NCBI GenBank assembly: GCA_023416895.1
Contig: JAEZGQ010000161.1
Location: forward strand, 1-7,493
Source of the DNA: Bacillota bacterium
GTDB lineage: Bacteria; Bacillota; Clostridia; Christensenellales; CAG-138
DNA: 7,493 bases
Reading direction: 5' to 3'
Every line of letters starts with the position of its first letter. Position 1 is the stretch's first letter. The notes under the pieces were generated by a model. It had not been told where the DNA came from. It made no database searches and saw only the letters and a list, made by a program, of their open reading frames with translations. Shown one piece after another: positions 1 through 5,058 of the stretch. The translations under genes and the position numbers were made by a program.

Positions 1-49
1 GTATAGAGGCTACAGTGGAACCGAAGGAGCCACCCTTCAGCTACGCAAA

Positions 50-72
50 AGGCGGCATGAAACATGCCGCCT
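50..72 (-). terminator. Possible back-up intrinsic terminator
   Basis: A perfect 10 bp stem (50-59 with 63-72) around a three-base loop is followed, when read on the minus strand, by TTTTGCG. The U-tract is only four bases long, so termination may be weak. It lies about 220 bases beyond the stop codon of the beta-CASP gene, behind stronger hairpins. On the plus strand the stem is not followed by a T-run, so it is less likely to terminate a gene entering from the left. It may equally be just one element of the hairpin array. Confidence 0.35.
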
Positions 73-257
73 CAGACTGTCAAAAAAGCCCTTGGAGGTT
101 CGGAGGCCGTAGCCTCCGGAGGTTTTCAACCGCCGCCAGCGACATGCGCGGTGGCGGCGTTGACGCTTGTCCGCTCGGGGCATTCTCAAACGAATGCCCG
201 TTTAGGCCTGCAAACAATCCACCGGATTGTTCGCTGCCTGTGGCACCGGCCCAAACC

Positions 258-285
258 TCAAAAAAGTGGCCTGCCACTTTTTTGA
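258..285. terminator. Bidirectional Rho-independent terminator
   Basis: The arms 258-269 and 274-285 pair over 12 bp around a CCTG loop. Each stem is a GC-richer core (GTGG with CCAC) flanked by a run of six A on one side and six T on the other, so the transcript ends in a U-run whichever strand is read. It starts 9 bases past the stop codon of the beta-CASP gene on the minus strand, the expected place for the end of the SEC-C/beta-CASP unit. The GC core is short, so strength is uncertain. It could also stop transcription entering from the left. Confidence 0.65.
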
Positions 286-303
286 AAAGGGCGTCAGCCC
301 TTT
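286..303 (-). terminator. Hairpin overlapping the stop codon of the beta-CASP gene
   Basis: AAAGGGC (286-292) pairs with GCCCTTT (297-303) over 7 bp around a four-base loop. On the minus strand the loop contains the TGA stop codon (294-296) and the stem includes the last codons of the gene; CCCTTTTC follows. It could be a weak terminator or a 3'-end stabilising hairpin. The arm 287-292 is also complementary to 88-93, so it may alternate between two partners. A translating ribosome would cover this stem, so it would form only after termination. Confidence 0.45.
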
Positions 304-1922
304 AATAGTTCTTCCCACTTATCCGCAAGCTGAGCAACATCCTTTTCCATGATGCGAAGCTTGAGCTGCGTTTCGGCGGATTCGCCGCCGAGCGCATCGA
401 GAAGCGCCATGATGCGCTTGGCTTGTGCTGCAATGCGCGCCGCGTGCGCGGAAACGGCCTCCTGCTGCATAGCGGGAACCGGCGCGCCTGCCGCCTTGTA
501 AACTTGGTGCGCCTGTGTGGAAAGGTCGATCTCTTCGAAAAGCGTTGGCACCTCCACGGCGTAGCCGAGCGAGCCAACAGCCCTTGCAAGGCTCAAAAGC
601 GCCGTTTCCTCACCGTGGATGAAGAACACCTTCTGCGGCTTTTGCTGCATTTTCCGAAGCCACTCTATAAGCTCGTCGCGTCCCGCGTGGCCGGAAAAGC
701 CCTCGATGCGCTCGATGGTGGCGTTGACGCGCACTTCCTCACCGAAAAGCTTCACCTTTTTTGCCCCGTCGAGGAGCGTACGCCCAAGCGTGCCCACAGC
801 CTGATAGCCGGTAAAGATCACCGTGGAATCCGCACGGTAAAGGTTATGCTTTAAGTGATGGCGTATCCTGCCCGCGTCGCACATGCCCGAGGAGGAAATG
901 ATGATGTTGGTACCCTTTAGCTCGTTGATGAGCTTGCTCTCCTCAGCTGTTTGGGCAACGCGAAGGTTCGAGAATTCAAAGGGCGAACCGCTCTTTGCCA
1001 TTTTAAGCGCCTCTTCGTCATAATAGCCGGCGGCGCACGCCTCGTACACCTTCGTTGCCTCGATGCCAAGGGGGCTATCAATGTAAACGGGTACGTTTTC
1101 AAGCCCGGGCACGGCGTTATGCGCCAAAAGACGCTTGATGTAGTAAAGAAGCTCCTGCGTGCGCCCCACCGCAAACGATGGGATCACGATGTTGCCGCCG
1201 CGCGCCATAGCGGTTTTCAAAATGGCGCCAAGCTGCAGTTCCTTGGTTACCCCGCTTGCGATTTCATGGTTGCGGTCGCCGTAGGTACCTTCCATGATGA
1301 GATAATCCGCCGCGTCGATTGGCGTCGGGTCGGCGATGATGGGGCGATCGCTGCGGCCGATGTCGCCCGAAAAAGCTAGCTTGGTTGTTTCGCCGCCTTC
1401 TTTGATATGAATTTCAACAGAAGCCGAACCTAAAAGGTGGCCAGCATCCATAAACCTTGCGGTAACGCCGTCGAGCACGATAACGTTTTGTTTGTACTCC
1501 ACGGGGGAAAACGCCTTAAGCGTCTCGGTCGCGTCCTTTACGGTGTAAAGCGGCTCCACAGGGGGCTTGCCTGCCCGAAGGTTTTTGCGGGTTTGGTACT
1601 CCGCTTCCTGCTCCTGAATGTGGCCGCTGTCGGGCAGCATGATGCTTGCAAGCTTCGCGGTGGCGCTTGTTGTGAAAATACGGCCCTTAAACCCCTTTTT
1701 CACGAGCAGCGGAAGAAGGCCGCTATGATCGATGTGCGCGTGCGTCAAAAGCACCGCGTCGATCTTCGTGGGGTCAAATGCAAAGCCGCCCTCGCCAAGC
1801 TCACCCTTCGCATCCGCACCTTGGCGCATGCCGCAGTCAACAAGAAAACTGCCGCCTTCGTACGTTACGAGGTAGCACGAGCCCGTTACGCTCTGCGCGG
1901 CACCGCAAAACTTGAGTTTCAA
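294..1922 (-). CDS. MBL-fold/beta-CASP metallo-hydrolase with RNA-specificity domain
   Basis: A predicted zinc-dependent hydrolase of the cytoplasmic RNA-processing branch of the metallo-beta-lactamase superfamily (YSH1/CPSF73-like). Visible motifs are the zinc site HAHIDH (61-66), H162 in GHLLGSAS, D187 in FSGDIG, then the beta-CASP insert with motif A E211 (MEGTYGDR), motif B in GRIRHHL (H356/H357) and motif C H412 in GFSGHAG; a last metal-ligand-type His is H436 (FFIHGEE). All expected catalytic residues are present, so it should be active. Family members act as endo- or exonucleases on RNA; the substrate here is unknown. Residues about 470-542 form an Ala/Lys/Glu-rich, probably helical tail beyond the catalytic core. 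The start is TTG at 1920-1922: the reading MKLKFCGAAQSVTGSC fits the usual family N-terminus and AAGGGTGG lies six bases upstream. It follows the SEC-C gene after 24 bases, probably in one transcript. General family is certain; the biological role is not. Confidence 0.93.
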   Translation of the reverse strand: MKLKFCGAAQSVTGSCYLVTYEGGSFLVDCGMRQGADAKGELGEGGFAFDPTKIDAVLLTHAHIDHSGLLPLLVKKGFKGRIFTTSATAKLASIMLPDSGHIQEQEAEYQTRKNLRAGKPPVEPLYTVKDATETLKAFSPVEYKQNVIVLDGVTARFMDAGHLLGSASVEIHIKEGGETTKLAFSGDIGRSDRPIIADPTPIDAADYLIMEGTYGDRNHEIASGVTKELQLGAILKTAMARGGNIVIPSFAVGRTQELLYYIKRLLAHNAVPGLENVPVYIDSPLGIEATKVYEACAAGYYDEEALKMAKSGSPFEFSNLRVAQTAEESKLINELKGTNIIISSSGMCDAGRIRHHLKHNLYRADSTVIFTGYQAVGTLGRTLLDGAKKVKLFGEEVRVNATIERIEGFSGHAGRDELIEWLRKMQQKPQKVFFIHGEETALLSLARAVGSLGYAVEVPTLFEEIDLSTQAHQVYKAAGAPVPAMQQEAVSAHAARIAAQAKRIMALLDALGGESAETQLKLRIMEKDVAQLADKWEELLKG

Positions 1923-1928
1923 AGCGTT

Positions 1929-1936
1929 CCACCCTT
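1929..1936 (-). promoter_or_regulatory. Ribosome binding site deciding a TTG start
   Basis: On the minus strand AAGGGTGG stands six bases before the TTG at 1920-1922. No ATG or GTG fits the conserved N-terminus of the beta-CASP protein, so this site supports TTG as the true start. The match to AAGGAGG is imperfect, which with the TTG suggests modest translation. Confidence 0.6.
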
Positions 1937-1946
1937 TCGCGCGGCT

Positions 1947-2444
1947 TTATTTGCCGCAGCAGTTTTTGTACTTTTTACCGCTCCCACACGGGCAGGGATC
2001 GTTGCGGCCCACCTTGGCCTCGCTTACATACACCTTGCTCGCGCGGAACTTTTTCGTAATTTCCCTGCGCGCTTCCTCAGACAGCACGCCGTCCCACTGG
2101 GGAAGGTTGAATAGCCAGTCCGCCTTGGCATTGAGCATGTTGTAATACAGCTTTTCCATGTCGATATCGAGCTTAACGGTGCTTTCGCTTTGAAGCTCTT
2201 CAAGCTTGAGCTCAGCTTTCAGGCTTGTGTTGATGCCGTCGAGGAAGCCCAAAAAGGTCGTTTCATCCATGCCGAAGGTTTTGGCGAGCTCGCTCACCGT
2301 GCCCTCGTATACATGCGAGGGATCGGAAAGAATCTTTTTGTAGTTTTCGGTTTCGAGGTCAAAATAATCCTGCCAGAATTTTTCGGTTTCCTGCTGGCTG
2401 CGCTCTTGCTCGGCGATCTCGCGCCATTGTTCGAATAATGTCAT
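1947..2444 (-). CDS. SEC-C zinc-motif protein of unknown function
   Basis: A 165-residue soluble protein whose C-terminus is a classic SEC-C zinc-binding motif, VGRNDPCPCGSGKKYKNCCG, with ligands C151, C153, C162 and C163. The same motif ends SecA, where it binds zinc and contacts SecB and the ribosome, but there is no SecA ATPase here. Residues 1-140 are mostly helical and acidic with no motif I can name; similar stand-alone SEC-C proteins with an N-terminus containing a FWxxYxxxE-like stretch (residues 23-31) occur in Clostridia. The ATG at 2442-2444 has GGGAGA ten bases upstream, a slightly long spacing. It is the first gene behind the promoter at 2537-2565 and is followed after 24 bases by the beta-CASP gene, which hints at a shared role, perhaps in RNA or ribosome-linked quality control; this is inference only. 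Confidence 0.88.
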   Translation of the reverse strand: MTLFEQWREIAEQERSQQETEKFWQDYFDLETENYKKILSDPSHVYEGTVSELAKTFGMDETTFLGFLDGINTSLKAELKLEELQSESTVKLDIDMEKLYYNMLNAKADWLFNLPQWDGVLSEEARREITKKFRASKVYVSEAKVGRNDPCPCGSGKKYKNCCGK

Positions 2445-2491
2445 GTACCGTTGTTCTCCCGTTTTTATTTACTATTAAGGCGCAGGGTGCA

Positions 2492-2506
2492 TTTCCACGA
2501 TGGAAA
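2492..2506 (-). other. Small hairpin in the 5' untranslated leader
   Basis: TTTCCA (2492-2497) pairs perfectly with TGGAAA (2501-2506) around a three-base loop. It lies in the leader of about 85 bases between the predicted start of transcription (near 2530) and the SEC-C start codon. It may stabilise the 5' end of the mRNA. It is too small to be a recognised riboswitch, and no T-run follows it to make it an attenuator. Confidence 0.35.
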
Positions 2507-2536
2507 CGTTGCCCAACACGCCGAAACATCGAAGTT

Positions 2537-2565
2537 ATTATATACCGCCGTGGGTAAAAACGCAA
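2537..2565 (-). promoter_or_regulatory. Sigma-A-type promoter for the SEC-C/beta-CASP unit
   Basis: Read on the minus strand, a perfect TATAAT (2537-2542) lies 17 bases behind TTGCGT (2560-2565), a weak -35 matching TTG of TTGACA. The region sits between the terminator of the upstream unit (2580-2617) and the SEC-C gene, exactly where a promoter is needed. Transcription should begin near 2530, leaving a leader of about 85 bases. The perfect -10 and correct spacing make this the best promoter in the window; no operator is apparent. Confidence 0.7.
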
Positions 2566-2579
2566 AGGCGGCATGCCCG

Positions 2580-2617
2580 AAAAAAGCAAGAGGGAAAGCA
2601 AAAAGCTCCCCCTCTTG
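2580..2617 (-). terminator. Strong Rho-independent terminator after isocitrate dehydrogenase
   Basis: On the minus strand CAAGAGGG (2610-2617) pairs with CCCTCTTG (2587-2594), extended across a two-by-two internal mismatch by AGC/GCT (2605-2607 with 2597-2599) around a five-base loop, and is followed by CTTTTTT (2580-2586). It begins 11 bases past the TAA at 2629-2631. It ends the hydrolase-MurF-Ddl-Icd transcript and separates it from the next promoter. Confidence 0.88.
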
Positions 2618-2628
2618 TGTAGAACGCT

Positions 2629-3846
2629 TTAGTTTTTCGCCATATGGTCGAAGGTCTCACGGATCTTGAGGATGAAACCCTCAGTGGAAAGAACGTGGAC
2701 GCTTTCCATCTCCGCAAGCTGAGCGAGGTCCTTGGTCATGTAGCCCTGCTCGATGGTCATCAAAGAGGCCTTCTCAAGGTTCTTCGCGAACTCGCAAAGC
2801 TCAGGGATATTGTCAAGCTCACCGCGCTTGTTCAAGGCGCCCGTCCACGCGAACAGCGTCGCCATGGAGTTGGTGGAGGTGGACTCGCCCTCGAGGTGCT
2901 TGTAGTAATGCTTGGTCACGGTGCCGTGCGCGGCTTCGTACTCAAAGTTGCCGTCGGGCGAAACGAGCACGCTCGTCATCATGGCGAGGGAACCAAACGC
3001 CGTAGCGACCATGTCGCTCATTACGTCGCCGTCGTAGTTCTTGCACGCCCAGATGAAGCCGCCCTCGGAGCGGATCACGCGCGCAACGGCATCGTCGATG
3101 AGGGTGTAGAAGTATTCAAGGCCGGCCTTCTCAAACTTTTCTTTGTATTCCTTCTCGTAGATCTCCTCGAAAATGTCCTTGAAGCGGTGGTCATACTTCT
3201 TGGAGATGGTATCCTTGGTGGAAAACCAAAGATCCTGCTTGGTGGAAAGAGCATAATTGAAACAGGCGCGGGCGAAGCTTTCGATGGAGTCGTCCTTGTT
3301 GTACATGCCCATCAAAACGCCGGGGGTTTTGAAATCGAACACGGTCTCGTGGAAGAGCTCGTTGCCGTCTTTGTCGTGGAACATGATCTCCGCCTTGCCC
3401 TCGCAGGGAACGCGGAATTCCGCACACTTATAAATATCGCCATAGGCATGACGGGCGATGGTGATAGGCTTTACCCAGTTGCGCACGGCGGGCTTCAGGC
3501 AAGGGAGCGTGATGGGCGCGCGGAACACCGTACCGTCGAGAATGGCGCGAATGGTACCGTTGGGGCTTTTGTACATGCGCTTGAGGCTGTACTCACTCAT
3601 GCGCTGCTGGTTGGGGGTGATGGTGGCGCACTTTACGCCCACGCCGTACTTCTTCACGGCTTCGGCGGATTCCACGGTAATGCGGTCGTCGGTTTCATCC
3701 CTTCTCGGAAGGCCGAGGTCGTAGTACTCGGTTTTCAGGTCGATGTATGGCTCTAGAAGATTGGTTTTGATCATCTTCCAGATGATTCGGGTCATTTCAT
3801 CTCCGTCCATCTCAACAAGAGGTGTGCGCATCTGAATTTTGGCCAT
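2629..3846 (-). CDS. icd: NADP-dependent isocitrate dehydrogenase, eukaryotic-type (type II) homodimer
   Basis: Oxidatively decarboxylates isocitrate to 2-oxoglutarate, normally making NADPH, in the cytoplasm. The 405 residues align almost without gaps with the human IDH1 class, not with the E. coli class: KCATITP (72-78), SPNGTIR with R100, R109, ARHAYGDIY with R132 and Y139, KDTISKKYDHRFKD (211-224) with K211, the metal-binding acids around D251 and D274/D278 in YDGDVMSD, and EAAHGTVT (304-311). All substrate and Mg/Mn residues are present. The adenosine-2'-phosphate site reads TKHYY (311-315) where most relatives have TRH, a conservative change that should keep NADP preference. The ATG at 3844-3846 has AAGGAG eight bases upstream. 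It follows ddl after 15 bases and is the last gene before the terminator at 2580-2617. In fermenting anaerobes it mainly feeds glutamate synthesis and NADPH supply. Confidence 0.96.
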   Translation of the reverse strand: MAKIQMRTPLVEMDGDEMTRIIWKMIKTNLLEPYIDLKTEYYDLGLPRRDETDDRITVESAEAVKKYGVGVKCATITPNQQRMSEYSLKRMYKSPNGTIRAILDGTVFRAPITLPCLKPAVRNWVKPITIARHAYGDIYKCAEFRVPCEGKAEIMFHDKDGNELFHETVFDFKTPGVLMGMYNKDDSIESFARACFNYALSTKQDLWFSTKDTISKKYDHRFKDIFEEIYEKEYKEKFEKAGLEYFYTLIDDAVARVIRSEGGFIWACKNYDGDVMSDMVATAFGSLAMMTSVLVSPDGNFEYEAAHGTVTKHYYKHLEGESTSTNSMATLFAWTGALNKRGELDNIPELCEFAKNLEKASLMTIEQGYMTKDLAQLAEMESVHVLSTEGFILKIRETFDHMAKN

Positions 3847-3861
3847 GTTTCCTTCTCCTTC

Positions 3862-5043
3862 TTACTTCATGTGTTTTGCGCCTTTGAGAGATTTGTTTAG
3901 TATGTCCGAATGATAGGCATAAGTGGATTCGTTTTTCTGCGCCAGTGCCTTGTACGCATATTCTACGAGGCGGTCCACAAGCTGCCTAAAATGAATGCCC
4001 ATAGGTTCAAACAGGTAAAACGCGAGCGAGCCGGGAATGGTATTGATTTCGTTGACGTAAAGGTTGTTTTCTGCATCGAGCATATAATCCACACGCACAA
4101 CGCCCTTACATTCGAGCATGCGGAAAATTTGGAGCGTCCACGCCTGTACCTTTTCCGTAAGTTCCTCTCCGATGGGCGCGGGGATGCGCCGCGCAAGGCT
4201 ATCCATACCCTTGCCGCCGCTTTGGAGGTATTTTTTGTTGAAGTCGAGCATGTCGTCGGAATTCATGAAAAGCTCCCAGCTCAACGGCTGTTCGCACAGC
4301 GAAACCGTGGCGTCGCCGTTGAAGCCAACGCATGCGCAGTTGATTTCCACTGGCTTCACGAGCGCGCGCTCAATGAGGACGCGCCTGTCATAACCGACCG
4401 CCACGTCGATGGCCGAAATTAGCTCTTCCTTGTTTTTCGCCTTGGTAATGCCGATGGAAGAACCCAAATTGGCAGGCTTAACGATGAGCGGGTACGAAAG
4501 CGTTTCCGCGCGCGCAATGACCGCCTCGCGGTTTTCACGCCACTCACTGCGGTAGCAATACGTGCTTTCGAGCACGTTAAGCCCCATGCTTTTAAAAACT
4601 TCCTTCATGACGATTTTATCCATACCCACGGCGGAGCCGATGAGCCCGCAGCTCGTGTACGGCAAATTCGCAAGCTCAAAAAGCCCCTGTATACTACCGT
4701 CTTCCCCATGGAGGCCGTGCAGCGCAAGAAGCGCGCAGTCGAGCTCGCACACTTTATTGGGCTTGGCAAAAATACCGCCCGAAGCGAGGGTGTAAAGACC
4801 GTTCATGCCCGGTACCGCGGGCAAAAACACACGGGTAAGCCCTTTTTGATCGGGGTTGAACTTGCGGTAGGTTTCAATTTTTTTGAGCGGTTCGCCAACA
4901 AACCATTCCCCTGTGCGGGAAATGTAAACGGGAAACGCGTTGTATTTGCTTTTGTCAGCGTTTTCAAGCGCCTGAAGGCCAGTGATGATGGAAACATCGT
5001 GCTCCGCAGAGCGGCTTCCAAACAATATGCCAAGGTTGATCAT
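3862..5043 (-). CDS. ddl: D-alanine--D-alanine ligase
   Basis: ATP-grasp enzyme joining two D-alanines for the peptidoglycan stem peptide, cytoplasmic. Motifs in order: GSRSAEHDVSI (9-19) with E14 for the first D-Ala site; LHGLHGEDGSIQGLFEL (108-124); PYTSCGLIGSAVGMDK (128-143); KPANLGSSIGI (189-199), the ATP-binding glycine-rich loop; the omega loop DDMLDFNKKYLQSGGKG (263-279); RVDYML (317-322) and the metal-binding NEINTIPGSL (331-340). Y272 in KKY appears to match the tyrosine that marks D-Ala-D-Ala ligases, whereas D-lactate ligases have Phe or a His-bearing loop there, so vancomycin-resistant D-Lac product is not predicted. At 393 residues it is longer than E. coli Ddl (about 306) but in the usual range of the longer Gram-positive forms; a polar tail of about 25 residues ends it. 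GAGGT lies seven bases before the ATG at 5041-5043. It sits 15 bases behind murF-like and 15 before icd. Confidence 0.95.
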   Translation of the reverse strand: MINLGILFGSRSAEHDVSIITGLQALENADKSKYNAFPVYISRTGEWFVGEPLKKIETYRKFNPDQKGLTRVFLPAVPGMNGLYTLASGGIFAKPNKVCELDCALLALHGLHGEDGSIQGLFELANLPYTSCGLIGSAVGMDKIVMKEVFKSMGLNVLESTYCYRSEWRENREAVIARAETLSYPLIVKPANLGSSIGITKAKNKEELISAIDVAVGYDRRVLIERALVKPVEINCACVGFNGDATVSLCEQPLSWELFMNSDDMLDFNKKYLQSGGKGMDSLARRIPAPIGEELTEKVQAWTLQIFRMLECKGVVRVDYMLDAENNLYVNEINTIPGSLAFYLFEPMGIHFRQLVDRLVEYAYKALAQKNESTYAYHSDILNKSLKGAKHMK

Positions 5044-5058
5044 GGGTTTTACCTCGAT

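Larger units (their letters stand above)
23..303. repeat. Array of eight short inverted repeats in the gene-free left end
   Basis: This stretch has no credible gene but carries eight hairpin-forming inverted repeats with centres 23-50 bases apart. Stems are 23-27/34-38 (5 bp); 50-59/63-72 (10 bp, perfect, 3-base loop); 101-107/112-118 (7 bp); 131-138/152-159 (8 bp, with an inner 139-141/147-149 pairing); 178-185/192-199 (8 bp); 213-220/224-231 (8 bp, perfect, 3-base loop); 258-269/274-285 (12 bp) and 286-292/297-303 (7 bp). The stems differ in sequence, so this is not a tandem repeat of one unit. The last two probably serve as terminators of the gene ending at 294. The rest could be a structured RNA, a dispersed intergenic repeat or a miniature mobile element; the sequence alone does not decide. 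Open frames crossing it look like by-products of its GC-rich, stop-poor composition. Confidence 0.75.

Noticed and set aside
23..303. A CRISPR array
   Set aside because: The inverted repeats differ in sequence from one another and there is no repeated direct unit with spacers, nor any cas gene in the window.
15..305. Overlapping small open frames across the left end on both strands (96, 73 and 65 codons)
   Set aside because: They run through the hairpin array, have no convincing ribosome binding site, and their translations are low-complexity and resemble no protein family I know; GC-rich inverted repeats lacking stops explain them.
1437..2114. 225-codon plus-strand frame spanning the beta-CASP/SEC-C junction
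   Set aside because: It is antisense to catalytic motifs of the beta-CASP protein and the zinc motif of the SEC-C protein; no domain is visible in it.
2445..2530. A riboswitch or attenuator in the SEC-C leader
   Set aside because: The leader is only about 85 bases with one 6 bp hairpin and no U-tract or recognisable aptamer.
2644..3756. 370-codon open frame on the plus strand
   Set aside because: It is antisense to isocitrate dehydrogenase, whose full-length conserved motifs leave no doubt about the coding strand; the biased codon use of that gene keeps the opposite frame open.
3862..5043. A glycopeptide-resistance (Van-type) ligase
   Set aside because: The loop keeps the Tyr typical of D-Ala-D-Ala ligases, and no vanH, vanX, vanT or vanRS-like gene is nearby; the neighbour is a Mur ligase.
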